Below are positions 21,806-33,779 of a DNA stretch of 64,000 nucleotides, one piece after another. Each line of letters begins with the position of its first letter. Within the stretch, counting starts at the first letter, position 1. Source of the DNA: Periplaneta americana (lineage: Eukaryota; Arthropoda; Insecta; Blattodea; Blattidae); NCBI RefSeq assembly GCF_040183065.1, contig NC_091131.1:103479830-103543829 (forward strand), given 5' to 3'. A program made the position numbers and the translations under genes. The notes under the pieces are model-generated. The model was given only the letters and a program-made list of their open reading frames with translations. It made no database searches and was not told the DNA's origin.

Positions 21806-22588
21806 GCGCAAGGTGAGCTTCAAGAGTTGTTGGAAAGATTATCACAAGAGATAAAGGAACATCGAAGAGAAGAGAAAAAATCCTTCGCATTAGCTTGGAA
21901 AGAATACTTTAAACCTCACTTCATTAAATCTTTCTTCATAATTCATATGTTCAATGTATTTCAAATTATTTGTGGTACCAATTTATTCATATTTTATGCT
22001 GCAAATATAATTTCAGGACTCAATGAACATGGCAATTTGGATGTGAATATGACTGTTGTTCTTACTTCTGTTGTACGAGTCATATTCTTAATAGTATCAT
22101 GCTTACTTTTGGTTTGGTTTGGAAGAAGACCTATAAGCATATCTTCCGGTATAGGATCAGGAACTGCTGCAATGGGAATTGCCTTTGCTTCCTATATACA
22201 TATTTCTAGTGGATGGCTTATGATTTCTCTACTGACTATTTTTGTAGCTTTTAATACTTATGGATATTTTGTTCTGCCACCATCAATGGTTGGAGAACTA
22301 CTGCCATCTAAAATACGATGTTTCGCTGGTGCTTATATTTTCACTATGAATGATGTTGCATTATTTGCTGCAACAAAAGCATTCCCTTCTCTTGTAGAAT
22401 CGGTTGGTATTTCTGGTCTCTTTTGGATATTTGGTCTTTCCTCATTAACTCTAGCTCTTTTCCTGTACCTTTTGTTACCTGAAACTAAAGGACGTTCTTT
22501 GGTGGAAGTGGAATTATATTTTCTACAATCTAATATATTATGGTTTAAAAGAAACAGAAAGTGCAAAGAAAAGGTAACTGTAATATAA
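21806..22588 (+). CDS. Tret1-like sugar transporter, last exon
   Basis: CAG acceptor, phase 0, 260 codons to a TAA at 22586-22588. It starts with the charged central loop (LQELLERLSQEIKEHRREEKK), then helices 7-12. Motifs: FQIICGTNLFIFYAANI in helix 7 (family form QQxSGxNxxxxY, here without the Gln pair), WFGRRP in loop 8-9, VGELLPSKIRC in loop 10-11, and LPETKGRSLVEVE at the C-terminus. The final motif and the GRR repeat are diagnostic of sugar porters. The altered helix-7 motif may mean a different substrate preference. Confidence 0.9.
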   Translation, partial: AQGELQELLERLSQEIKEHRREEKKSFALAWKEYFKPHFIKSFFIIHMFNVFQIICGTNLFIFYAANIISGLNEHGNLDVNMTVVLTSVVRVIFLIVSCLLLVWFGRRPISISSGIGSGTAAMGIAFASYIHISSGWLMISLLTIFVAFNTYGYFVLPPSMVGELLPSKIRCFAGAYIFTMNDVALFAATKAFPSLVESVGISGLFWIFGLSSLTLALFLYLLLPETKGRSLVEVELYFLQSNILWFKRNRKCKEKVTVI

Positions 22589-22610
22589 TATGAAATTTCA
22601 AAATATTCTG

Positions 22611-22613
22611 TAA

Positions 22614-22689
<76 letters not shown>
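22611..22689 (+). repeat. (ATT)n microsatellite
   Basis: About 26 ATT units 23 bp after the transporter stop codon, so probably in its 3' UTR or just beyond. Confidence 0.95.
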
Positions 22690-22690
<1 letters not shown>

Positions 22691-23320
22691 TACATTGCTA
22701 TTTTCTCTCTTTCTTAAATGTATGTAGAATAGAGGACAATGTAAAAAGTGTATCACCTTAGACACAAAAAAAATGACAGGCTGCCCATATGCTAAGTCCT
22801 CTTCAGAAGACTTTGGTTGATTTTGTGTGAGCTTAGGTTTACACATTAACAAATTTCTTATGCAAGACTCTGCTCTGTTTTTCCTTTGGTTTGTTTGTTT
22901 GTTGCTTTTTTGTGTTTATAGATCAAGTGTTATAAATAATCTATAACAAAGATAAAAAATGCAAGGAGTAAATTAAGTGCAAAATGAACATCCTTTCCCT
23001 AGTCGTGTAAACCAGACACAGTCAAAAGGTGGACTTAGACAAATTCAAGCTATAGGATAATGGTCATTTTTTGTGCCTAAAACTGTATATTAATTATTGT
23101 GTGAAGGCCTACTTAGAGCACTTCAGTCTATTACAAGTAAAAAAATATCAGAACGAACAGTGTTCAATACAATGCTTCGTTCACTGTTAATTTATTACAA
23201 TGCACATATTTTTAATAGCATTTTAGCATTCAGAGTATTTGTGATGTTTAATTTAACGTAAAATACTGCATAAGCATCCTTTTGTACCAGTATTCTCTTC
23301 ATACGTTTATATCATCACCA
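22690..23320. other. downstream of transporter, no gene seen
   Basis: AT-rich, no convincing ORF or repeat. It may include the transporter 3' UTR, but no clear poly-A signal close to the stop was identified. Confidence 0.4.
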
Positions 23321-23321
23321 C

Positions 23322-23322
<1 letters not shown>

Positions 23323-23371
<49 letters not shown>

Positions 23372-23372
23372 G
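23323..23372 (+). repeat. (ATC)n microsatellite
   Basis: About 16 CAT/ATC units, directly beside a LINE fragment; may derive from its 3' tail. Confidence 0.9.
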
Positions 23373-23830
23373 GAACAGTCCTGTATTAGACCCCAGGACG
23401 TCTCGTGCTAGCATTTTTTAGGCTGTCCTAAATTTCTTCATCCACTTGAGAGTGGGACATAAGATAAGATTTGTTTGGGTCATCTAGTACGATTCATCCT
23501 CTTGCGATGCTGTTTTCACTGAAGTCTATATTGCTGAATTTTAAGTTCTTCATTCCGATGGTGGTCAAGTAATGAACATCCTGCAATTCTTCATATGAAT
23601 AGGATTTCGGCTGTTGTTAACCATCTCTCATCACATTTTCTTATTGTCCATGTCTCGCTGTCATAAACTAGAACTGGTCGTGCAAGGGTTTTATGTGTCT
23701 TCAGCCTTGTGCGTCTTCGTACTTGGGATGGTTTGAATACATTGTTAATAGTTCCGGTAATTTTTAGGAAATTAGAAATTTGTTAGTCATATCATCATTT
23801 ACGTATGATAAATTATAATCCATGTTCTAC
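23373..23830 (-). pseudogene. LINE reverse-transcriptase C-terminal fragment
   Basis: On the - strand about 23690-23630 reads KTLARPVLVYDSETWTIRK, the conserved PxLLYGSETWTL block of LINE proteins. The rest toward 23373 is decayed and ends at the (ATC)n repeat, which suits a LINE 3' terminus. Confidence 0.6.
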
Positions 23831-24534
23831 AATGTATTATTTATAATAGTTTTGGATCTTGTCCTCAAAATTCCATCACTAGTTTTTTCAGTTGATAATT
23901 TCCATGTTAAATTTTGAAGCAGCTCTCTGTAAGTTGTAAACTACTCTTTGTAAATCATTTGTAAGTTTATATTTACTTCTAATCATACATTGTTAACAAT
24001 GTTCCCTAGAGTCTTAAAGTTTTTATTTGAAGCCCAAAAAATAAGCCAAACAAGTACTGAGCTGGGCAAAAGCAGGTATACAGTTGTGCACCACCACACA
24101 TTGAATACCTACAACGCAAACAGAAATGGAGCTGCCATTTTCGGCTCTTGCTTCACAATTACTTTTATCTAATGTTTATGTACCTGAATGGATACTGTTT
24201 ACAGTTAACAGTCTTGGTGCTTCGAAAGACTCTCTTATTGGCATGTAATAACGGTGTAAACATCACTCCTGGAAAACCATAAAAACTATCAATCGGCTGG
24301 AACCGATAAAGATGCATAAAATGCGAACTACTTGGCGCAGAAATGAGATTCTTGTTTCTATATATTCAGAAAAACAATGTCATTCAACCTAATTACGTGT
24401 AGACACCCTGTCACAAAGAACTTGTCCGAGCGCACATATTATTTTTACGAATGGCGTCAAGAAATATCCGTACATGGCAAAGCAGCACTGTGGCTACTGG
24501 CTACTGTGTATAAGTAAACACGCCCCAAACATCA

Positions 24535-25640
24535 GAAGATTTGGACCACACTCTAAGGATAAGAGTTTATTGATACACACAGAACAATACAACAATTAAG
24601 TTCCTTTACTCTAAGTGTTCAAATTGGAGTCCTTAGTATTTACACATTCCTGTAGTCTAGTTTCTTCACTCAAGCACATTCTGGCACAGAGCTCTTTATT
24701 GTCTGCAATTTCTTGACATGCTTCTGTTATGAATTGAATCATGTCATCAATAGTTAATGATTATCTTGAGAATACATTAACCTTGACAACACCTCAAAAG
24801 AAGTCGTCTATTGGAGTAATGTCTGGTGAACGTGGTGGCCATTCAACTGACTCTCGGCGATCTATCTACCTTTTGGGTAATTCTTAATTTTAAAAAATCC
24901 CGCACCCTTACAGTATAGTGAGGAAGAGCCTCATCTTGCTGAAAAACAAATCTTCATTACCATTCTGCAACCAGAGTTGCTATATAACAATGCACCTTAC
25001 TATGTTAAGATACAAGTCTTATGGAAAAAGAAAGGTCCAATAACCCCTTTACATGAATGGCTCACCCAGACTGTAACCCTAGCTTGATTTAACTGTTGTT
25101 CCATTGTTAGATGGGAGTTATCTGTTGAGTAATAGGTGCAACTGTGCCTATTAACAGCATCTGAAAGTTTAAAACATGGCTTGGTCTGACCAAGTAATTT
25201 TCCGAATGATGACGTCACGTGGTCTTTCTTCATTCAAAACTCTAACACAGAATTGCAAGTGGCAGTCGAGATTATCCTCTAATAATCAGTGAAGTAATTG
25301 CGGCAGATACATCTTCAAACCTTCAGATAACTCAAAGATTTGAGGGAAATGCTTAACTCATAAGAAGCACTCTAATTTGATTTTTTTGGGCTTTGAGGAA
25401 ATGTCAGAGCAACACACACAATTTGCGGAGGTTGTAACAATGAATGGTCGACCACTCTCTGGCACATTTAAGATGGATCCAGTTATATAAAATTTATCAC
25501 GTACATTGTTAGTCTAGTTAGTGAAGGTGTATCAAATTCTTCAGCTCAATTCTGCCTAACACTTTCAAAATTCTCTGTCTTCCAGTATTGTTTGATTATC
25601 CACTTTCGTTAATCGTTGGTTAAATTACCAGTCATCATTA
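24535..25640 (-). pseudogene. mariner-type transposase relic
   Basis: On the - strand, 25230-25010 reads KITWSDQ..., LSDAVNRHSCTYYS, LNQARVTVWVSHSCKGVIGP and FFF. This is the block around the first catalytic Asp of this cockroach mariner family. About 24870-24790 then gives RRESVEWPPRSPDITPIDDF, the second catalytic region (PRSPDLTPxDFFLWG). Frameshifts separate the pieces. The ends could not be set. Confidence 0.65.
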
Positions 25641-25696
25641 TCTGAATTTTATAATGTTCACAAACATTACCATGGCAATATCAAGATTATTTGGGG

Positions 25697-25945
25697 CGAC
25701 CAGAGCACAAGGGAATCAAGTCCCAAGAATAAACTTTTCAGAAAATTAGACTTAAAGTCTTTAATAGGTAATTAACTATACATAAAAGGTGAGTGATTTT
25801 AAACATCTGCACCATTGCAAAGATTGTGAGGACATGATTGTTTTATGCTCTGAAAGTACAGGTAGTCTTATATAAGGTATGTACAGACGAAATATCTCCC
25901 AATTGACCAAAAGTGGACTTGATTCCCTTGTTCCCTTGTGCTGTA
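25697..25945. repeat. short element with inverted ends
   Basis: AGCACAAGGGAATCAAGTCC at 25697 is matched in inverted form near 25912-25942 (GGACTTGATTCCCTTG, then TTCCCTTGTGCT; one 8-bp internal repeat extra). Probably a small MITE; flanks not resolved. Confidence 0.5.
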
Positions 25946-26920
25946 CAGATTTATCTATACTGATAATAGAACTGTAACCTAAATTTTAGTGGTAATTTTC
26001 GTTTTTGCAATAATAATCGGTGTAAACATAAATAATTTAGCTCTCCTGAGATCAAAAATCGCATTTTTGATATTTTTGTTTGTATGTTTGTTACCTTTTC
26101 ACGCAATACTGGAGAAACCAGATTTCTATGAAAATTAGTATACAAATTACATTGATTCCAACTTAAAATTTAGGCTATATGGCATTCAAAATATTTTCTT
26201 TAAGGAGGCCTGAAGTTAATAAATCGAAATATCTCGATTATTGATTTTTCATAAATATGTTACGTTACAAATGTTTCTTTAAAAAATGTTTCCGACAAGT
26301 TTTATTGTATGCAACATTTTTATGGGACTGATATTTAATAAGATATGAGGAGTCCACCAGTGGTCAGTTTGTGGATTAATACAATCTTGGATGAAGAAAA
26401 CTTAGATTTATTCATAGCCATAACAAACCAACTCCATAACTCATTTGTTACTCCATAGAGGGCAGCATTTCCTATGGAAGGTGAAGGTTGCTAAGTATGA
26501 GCCAGGAACTTTAAGACTCGATTTCTCAAAATTATTCCAGAAGGACTTGGTCCACTCTGGTTGTGAACCCCTCATATATGAGTTTTAAAATAACAATGCT
26601 TTTCATGTCAGTGTCGCCTCTATCAGACTAATACAGTGAAGTGAAAACAAATGACTCTGCTTTTATTTAAGATGGCCTTGCACAACAAACGGAAGATGTT
26701 CAATTGACACTTGTATGGGTATCATTGTAATCTATACGCATATAAATGTTTATCAATGTTAATATGTAAAGAGAGAGTGTCTGTCTGAAGTAATCTCAGA
26801 GGATACTTAACCGATTTGGATAATCCTTTCACCATTGGAAAGTGTAGCTCCTCTAGATAGACATAGTCTACTGTATATATCATTACGGTAACTCCTTAGT
26901 GAATTGAGAACGGTAAGATT
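25946..26920. other. no gene seen
   Basis: Only short chance ORFs. Part resembles repeat DNA (GAATTGAG..., TTAACCGATTTGGATAA near 26807) but I cannot assign it. Confidence 0.35.
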
Positions 26921-27196
26921 AAAACAGATCACTATGCACTGAAAACTTGATACATTGTCAAAATATTGTTATTACTTAATTACATATTTAAAATAGATCA
27001 TTATGCACTGAAAACTTGATACATTGTCGAAATAGTGTTATTATTTAATTACATATTTAAAACAGATCATTATGCACTGAAAACTTGATACACTGTCGAA
27101 ATATTGTTATTACTTAATTACATATTTAAAACAGATCATTATGCACTGAAAACTTGATACATTGTCGAAATATTGTTATTACTTAATTACATATTT
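26921..27196 (+). repeat. 69-bp tandem repeat, 4 units
   Basis: CAGATC (or TAGATC) followed by TATGCACTGAAAACTTGATA and TTACTTAATTACATATTTA recurs at 26925, 26994, 27063 and 27132, exactly 69 bp apart, with few differences. Confidence 0.9.
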
Positions 27197-28480
27197 GAGT
27201 GAGCCACGATAATCTATAGCCCTACTTAAACTTTATTCAGTTCACATAAAGTGTTAATTTTATACTACATTTTAATTTCTTTTTGTCCACGAAACATTAA
27301 CGATTTATCCCTTTACTAATAATAAAACTGTAACCTGAATATTTCTGGTAACAAGTGCAGCACAGCGCACAGGTATGGCTAGTCGTAACATAAATTCATG
27401 AAAAAGGAATATTAACAACTGTAAACTTTTGCCCATCCCGAAATAATATCAAATAAAGATGGAAAACAGAAAGTAATATCTATGCATATACTGTCCGCAT
27501 CACAGCTCCATGTCTCTACAAGGTCAGGTACAGAGAAAAGAACAGCAATGAATTGCAAGCAGGCTGTTACTGATAAGATATGTAACATATAATTTTATTG
27601 TAAATATTGATGCATTATACTGCGTACTACAACTTCTATGCCAAGCTATGTGATTGTATGTTTTTTAATAGATAAGTCATCACTTCATCTGTGCTTCCTT
27701 GACTAACCACATGATCAGCGTTCCTGTAAGAGTTTCAAGCTGGGACATGTTGTATAGGGAGAAAAGGTGCATTATGAGCAAAGCTTATGCTTATTCATTT
27801 GTGTATTTACTCAACTATATACATAGTTACGTATTTATTTGTATGTACTGGCATATTTATGTAACTATATGTGTATATTTCTTTTTATGTATAATTTGAA
27901 ATTTCATTTCCATCACTTGTTCAGAAAAAAAAAAAGTAAATAAAAATAATTAAACTTCTAGACTTTGTAAGATTGCAGTGCTCACTTCCATTATTCATAA
28001 TCCTCTCAACATTTCGTCACAATGCAGGAGAAGATAATGGTTAAAGACTCTTCCACTATTCCTCCCTCCTCAACATCATTGTATGCCATGAAGGATGTTT
28101 TCCTTAGTGCAATTAGCGCAACATGAGTTCTGTCCATGGATGTTCTATTCTCTCAACTGCGATATTATTTGTTCTGAACAAAGAGAGAAGAAGCGATGTC
28201 AGAGGTCATGCGACTTCATGAGAGAGAGAGGAGTGAAGGAGAGAAGGAGAGAGGGGACGGGGGAGAAAGGGAGGGAGGGAGGGAGGGAGAGAGAGAGAAA
28301 GAGAGAGATGGAGAGAGAGAGAGGTCTGTGTGTTATTTTCACTAAAATAACATGTTCTTAGTTTTATATAATTTAATTCTTATTTTATGCTCAGGTATTA
28401 CATTTACTGCTTCATATCTTCATAGCACATTTGTGATTTTTGTTTGAAATTTAGTTAAGATTTTAAAAATATTTAAATTA
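27197..28480. other. no gene seen; GA-rich microsatellite inside
   Basis: AT-rich DNA with a purine tract, (GAGA/GGGA)n, at about 28218-28322. The ORF across the tract is low-complexity and not credible. Confidence 0.5.
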
Positions 28481-29921
28481 TGCAGGGTTATTCAGAAAGA
28501 TTGTTGGTGTTTCGTGAGTTATTGTGGGACAATCCACTAAACATATACTTATTGTTGTAACGGTGGATAGAGAAACTCTAGAAGCTTATTCTGTACCACT
28601 ACCACTTGTCATTCAGTAGTTATGCACAAAATTTCAGAAGGATCCACCCTCCGACAATTTCTTTCACAGGTGGTATGCACACCTTGTGGAGACAGAGTGC
28701 CTATGTATAGGAAAACGCAGCAGGCATCCCTCCATGTTGGAAGTGAAAGTTTTTTTAGTTGGTTATTTAACGACTCTGTATCAACTACTAGGCTATTTAG
28801 CGTTGATGAGATTGGTGATAGCGAGATGGTATTTGGTGAGATGAGGCCGAGGATTCGCCACAGTTTACCTCGCATTCACCTTACGGTTGAGGAAAACCTC
28901 GGAAAAAACCCAACAGGTAATCACCCAAGCAGGGATTGAACCCGTGCCCGAGAGTAACTTCAGACCAGCAGGCAAGAGCCTTAATCGAGTGAGCCACACC
29001 AGTGGCTGGAAGTGAAAGTGGACAAGATCAGAAAAGCGATGGTAGAAAATCAAATGTGAGAGGCAGCAAGAAACTCAAAATACTGCAAACCACAGTTCAG
29101 CATATGTTATGAAGGTGTCTAAGAATGAAGCCATATTGGTCATGCTGCTTCATGTTTTAACACTTGATGACCACCACCAAAGGGAGGCTTTCTGCTCTGC
29201 TCTGCAACAATTAATGGAACTAGATGGCTTTTGTGACAGATTAATTTAGTGATGAAGCAAAATTTTATTTATGTAGAAAAGTTAATAGATACAATGTTCG
29301 AGTTTGGGGGACGGAAAATTCCCATTGTTATGTTGAACATGAGCATGACTCTGTCAAAGTGAATGTGTTTTGTGCTGTTTGCGAAATGAAAGTAAATGGC
29401 CTATTTTTCTTTGCCAGCTGTCAGTGACAGGACTGACTTATCTGAATATGGTCACTGAATGGATTTTGGCCCAGCTAAATGAGGACAGAGCTGACTTCAT
29501 ACTGTAACAAGATAGCACTCCACCTCATTTCCATTGGGATGTTAGGGCATTTTTAAACTCGCATTTACCACAGCAATGGATTGGACACAGGACTAACATT
29601 GATCAGAAGCTCTTGTCTTGATCAGCTTGTTCATTGGAATTAACACCATGTGGTTCATTTGTGTGGGGCTATGAAAAGGATCAAATCTGAAGATGCAAAT
29701 CGAAGCCGCCATTCTGAACATCATCACTGATAGAAATGGAATATGTAATATATATGTCTGCAGAGTGACAAATGGTATACCGATACATACTGAGCATTTA
29801 TAATCCATGTAAAAAAACTTTGAAAGTTTTGTTACAAAATAAAACAAGATTCGTATCCATAACTCAATTATGTACTATGTTTAGCGATTTCTTAAAACCC
29901 CGGCAATCTTTCTGAAGGTCT
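28481..29921 (+). pseudogene. mariner-type transposon relic split by a SINE
   Basis: Inverted ends around TTCAGAAAGATTGTTGG (28491) and CCGGCAATCTTTCTGAA (ending 29916). Transposase pieces on the + strand: LTLDDHHQREAFCSAL (about 29160), LTYLNMVTEWILAQLNED (29430-29485), TPPHFHWDVRAFLNSHLPQQWIG (29518-29585) and LELTPCGSFVWGYEKDQI (29634-29690). The catalytic QQDxxPPH and PRSPDLTPCDFFLWGYVK regions are recognisable but mutated (QDSTPPHFH, with a stop in place of the Gln codon). A SINE with a 13-bp duplication sits at 28751-29006. Confidence 0.7.
28751..29006 (-). mobile_element. tRNA-derived SINE (family B), 13-bp target duplication
   Basis: The tRNA-like head on the - strand starts near 29006 (GTGGCTCACTCGATTAAGG as A-box region; GGGTTCAATCCCTGC as B box). 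It is followed by the shared GGGTTTTTTCCGAGGTTTTC domain and a 3' end reading GTCGTTAAATAACC on the - strand. Flanks TGGAAGTGAAAGT are identical at 28738-28750 and 29007-29019. Confidence 0.88.
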
Positions 29922-30008
29922 ACTTCCACAAATATCTCAAAATCAATTGCTTGCTACAACACTAATGTATATTTCTTTTAATGTGCAAGCAAAAATGTAT
30001 CAAGAAGT

Positions 30009-30012
30009 GTAC

Positions 30013-30091
<79 letters not shown>
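30009..30091 (+). repeat. (AAT)n microsatellite
   Basis: About 27 AAT units. The region 29922-30550 otherwise holds no visible gene. Confidence 0.95.
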
Positions 30092-30092
<1 letters not shown>

Positions 30093-30553
30093 GAAATAGT
30101 AATGTACTTAAGAATACAAATATTTTAATAAAATGGACATATGTATCAATTTAAAAGGTGTATTTATAACTTTAAACGAAAGTAAGATCTCTTTAATTTA
30201 CAAATTCTCGCATCTGGATAAATGACCTAAGTATACAGCAGCCTAAATAAAATAATACAAGTATGAAGAGAAATAAATGTATGCAGCGGAGTTTCAATTA
30301 TCAATAATTTGTTCACAAAACTGTAATAGTTATTGAAACGAGAATAACAGAATCATTTAAACCCATGCTGTACCGACAATTCATTCCGAAAATAAAATCT
30401 AACCACATATAAACATTTTTCATAATTTGAATTCAGCCTGCTTCACTGGGAGCTTTACCTAAAAACTAGGTTAGCATAGTCTTTCATAATAATTAAGTTA
30501 TAGCTTTGAACAAAATTATTTATTACAAGAAATATCTTTTTTGACACTATCAC

Positions 30554-30735
30554 CACAGTCTAGTATATACAGTCACGAAGCTCAATATGTACTAAATCTG
30601 CATCCATAGATAGTTGCTAACCACTAGGATTGCAAATATCACCTCATTACAGACAATGCGAAATAGTACCGGCACAGTCTATTGTTCCTAGCACCCTCAC
30701 AACTCAAGCTTCGTAACTGTATATACTACACTGTG
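30554..30735. mobile_element. 182-bp MITE with 7-bp target duplication
   Basis: The ends are inverted repeats (CACAGTCTAGTATATACAGT and its near complement), about 34 bp long, flanked by CTATCAC at 30547-30553 and 30736-30742. The preceding base differs (A/G), so the true duplication could be 7 or 8 bp. Confidence 0.7.
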
Positions 30736-31353
30736 CTATCACATTGATTTTACATTTTAATCGGGAATAATTAAATCCATTATATTTCTTAAAGAACTTA
30801 AGAAAAAACTAAATATCATTATAAAATTAATCAAACATTGAAATGCGTGTTTCCATGGGGTGTCCTGTTTGTTTACCGAATTTGACATTGACATGCTCCT
30901 ATACCCCTTCATCATAAGGACAATGAGCCCACAAATCGAAATACATTCAGATGCATGACTTCGAAATTTGACGAATATTATTCATCCATGAGAAATATAC
31001 ACGATCTGACAAAAATGAAAATGAGTAGAATTTCTACGATAATTTAATCTGATGGCGTTAAATAGTGAATGACGATTTGCAGAAATGATGATAATGGAAG
31101 CTCCATTGTATTACAGTATTGATGAGCTGATGAACATGCAGTTATGTAACTGAAAGGAAAAAGACCACAAATAACTGTTTACTTCAAAATTGACTAAGAA
31201 TACAAAGAACCTAACAAAACAGTAAGGTTTCCAGAAAGTATGAACAGTGTCTTCCAGGCCATAAAATAAATGGCATTTGTAAAAATTTAACAGTGTATCA
31301 TAAATACTCGCCAGGAAGTTATAAAATGTTCATACATACTTCACAATTATTAC

Positions 31354-31667
31354 TCACGATGCTTTGTTCTCTTTCACTTTTCTAGACTTAGTTCGTTGAG
31401 ATGACGTCTCAGGCGAATTTGTAGCGCGGTCACTCGTATTGTTCAAGGTTCCCTTACTTCTACTTCCACTTTTCTTTCCTTGAAGTTTCATGTTAGTTGT
31501 ATCACCATGATTCTGAGTATTAGATGCTATCTGAGAATGTGGTCTCTTGCGAACACTGGAAGCATTCTGACGTTTAGAATTACTATCACGACCATCAGAA
31601 GATGAGTGAAAAGCACCAGAAACTCCTCCCTGTTGGTTAGGTAAGTTGAAGTTTTTTCCGAGATCAC
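31354..31667 (-). CDS. BTB-domain protein, third exon (C-terminal tail)
   Basis: The acceptor TTTTAG and the reading frame both join to the exon at 43526-43443. 104 codons: a Ser/Asn/Gln/Lys-rich low-complexity tail, SDLGKNFNLPNQQGGVSGAF, then basic stretches VRKRPHS, KLQGKKSGSRSKG and RTKSRKVKENKAS, then TGA. It looks like a disordered, nuclear-localising tail. No zinc finger or other DNA-binding domain is present. The stop TGA is embedded in GTGAGT, a good donor site, so a longer isoform splicing from AAAGCATC|GTGAGT into a downstream exon is possible. Confidence 0.7.
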
Positions 31668-32572
31668 CTAAAATTTAAAATTTAAATCAAGAAACAATAA
31701 AATATTAATAGTGATTCATAATCATTTTGATAATGAAAGACACATGCAGAGATGAGGATGTATGGACTACATGAATCAAAATATGACAAGTTAAAAATAA
31801 GTTTGACATTACAGCAAACTTTATCAGAAAAACACATATTATGGGAAATACGTGAACACAATACGTAAAACGAAACTCATTACTTGGATTCAGTCATTTT
31901 CAGAACAACTCTGCATGCAAGAGAGCAAACAAAGCACACCGAATACAACAGTAAGTTCAAATTAAATTTTAGGACATGTAGGTATAGTCCTCCCCATTAT
32001 TAGGAAAGCATTGCTGCTATGTATAACATTGATTTAAAAAAAAAAATCTCCACTCTTCTTACGACTTCCGAAAAAACAAACAAAACAGCTCAAGATTAAA
32101 GTGATGATGTGACTATAATGAAATTCTCGATTCAGTTAAGTGTGTAAAGATGCATAATATTATTTGTGAAAACTGTGAACACCTAACATTTGTGCATACG
32201 ATCTTAAGATTCACGCTGTGTCGTTGTTATATGGTGAGAATATTTTAAAACTATTAAATCGCAAATTTACTGCTTAGTGGCACGACCCCTTACAATCGCT
32301 CACATCTGCTTCTGTGAACTTCGCATCATAAAATTTCATCAATATTCCCTACATTACTCTCCATAAAGTTACAGCATGCTACATATTAATACATGAATTT
32401 ATTAATTAATTCAATACTCTTCTCACACAGAAAGTTATTGAAAGTGTTGCTCCTTTTGTGTGATGTTCAATCTATGCCTCCTTAAGAAACTATCATTTAG
32501 ACATACATGTCAGTTCCTCTACACTTATGGACCTAATTTCTGTTGGAATGTTTTGTTTCAGTTCATCTTGAG
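31668..32572. other. BTB gene intron, no gene seen
   Basis: AT-rich intron sequence without recognisable repeats. Confidence 0.4.
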
Positions 32573-32886
32573 CAGGGGTCAGCAAACTACGGCCTGCAGG
32601 CCAAATCTGGCCTGCTATTTCTTTTTGTATGGCCTATGATCTAAGAATGAATTTGATATTTTCAAATTCTTTAAAATTTAAAAATATGCGCTACACCATC
32701 TGACTGTCGAGTTGAGTTGTGAAAAGGACTCTATGTGGCGCTCCAATAGCTTCGAATTCACACTTTGCTGTGCATTCAGTTTTGATGATATTGTGTACTA
32801 ATGTGGACCTCAGTTTGGTGAAATATTATTAAAAAAAAAAAAGGAATTTCATTTTCCTCATTAGTAGTCCTATATTTCAACAATTA

Positions 32887-32955
<69 letters not shown>

Positions 32956-33215
32956 CTTTTCGTTCAATACATTTGTGAAAATTACTTATGCGGTTATTTA
33001 AGTGCAGTTGGAGATTAGACCTGTCGCACATGTGCAACAATGGCTAGAGGAGAAGAAAAAATAGTACAATTAAAACTTGCCAGTCCTGATGTACATGCCA
33101 GGTCTTATCTCTTCAACTGTAAGTTGACTTAATACCTTCGAGTTTGCCTCTTGCCCTGCAAAAGGCTACTATAGTTACTATTTGGCCCATGGGAAGAAAA
33201 GTTTGCCTTCCCCTA
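32573..33215. mobile_element. hAT-type nonautonomous element, 643 bp
   Basis: The left end CAGGGGTCAGCAAACTACGG resembles hAT ends such as those of Charlie elements; the right end, complemented, is TAGGGGAAGGCAAACTTTTC. Flanks ATCTTGAG and ACCTAGAG match at 6 of 8. Contains an (ATT)n microsatellite (about 32886-32954). No coding. Confidence 0.6.
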
Positions 33216-33779
33216 ACCTAGAGCGTAAGGATTGGCTGCATATACTTTACTTTACTTTGGGCTGTTATGAAATTTACGTTTAAATTTTTGTCTTGTTGTA
33301 CTCCATGATTTCTTGAGCTTTATGTACATCTTCAAAATTCATATGCAATGACATTGTGAATACCACTACGCTACACTACACTGCCCAGAATGAAATGTGA
33401 TTCATGACTGATCTGCCAACAATTTTATTATAGACAGCTTTATGGAAGGGTATGTAGGGAAATGCCAGTGAAGAGTTGTGGCACTGTGAGTTCACAGAAA
33501 CAAAAGCTGGCAGTTGTAAGGGTGTAGTGTCGATAAGCAGCCAAATTACAAACTGATAATTTAGATTCTCATTATAAATCTTTTCATGTGGTAGCAGTAA
33601 CAGCAGCAATAGCAGTAGTAAAGTATCTAAATGAAACTGAAAAGCAATTACTACATATATCAAAAATTGTCCTATGATTTAATATCATCATCTAGTCTTC
33701 CTCCCTTCAATTTCATCTCCCTTCCTGGAAAAAAAACTAGTCTGGAGTCAACACTGTACAAAAGGCAACCAACCAGGTT
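33216..33779. other. BTB gene intron, no gene seen
   Basis: No convincing ORF. A leucine-run ORF on the - strand comes from a (TGC/TAC)-rich tract near 33590-33620. Confidence 0.4.

Noticed and set aside
26921..27196. Tandem repeats as a CRISPR array (also 9767-10245)
   Set aside because: Units are contiguous without unique spacers, and the DNA is clearly eukaryotic (introns, SINEs).
28095..28361. 88-codon ORF, Arg/Glu-rich
   Set aside because: It is a translation of the GA microsatellite.
33376..33663. ORF with a run of leucines
   Set aside because: A trinucleotide tract read in one frame; no gene context.
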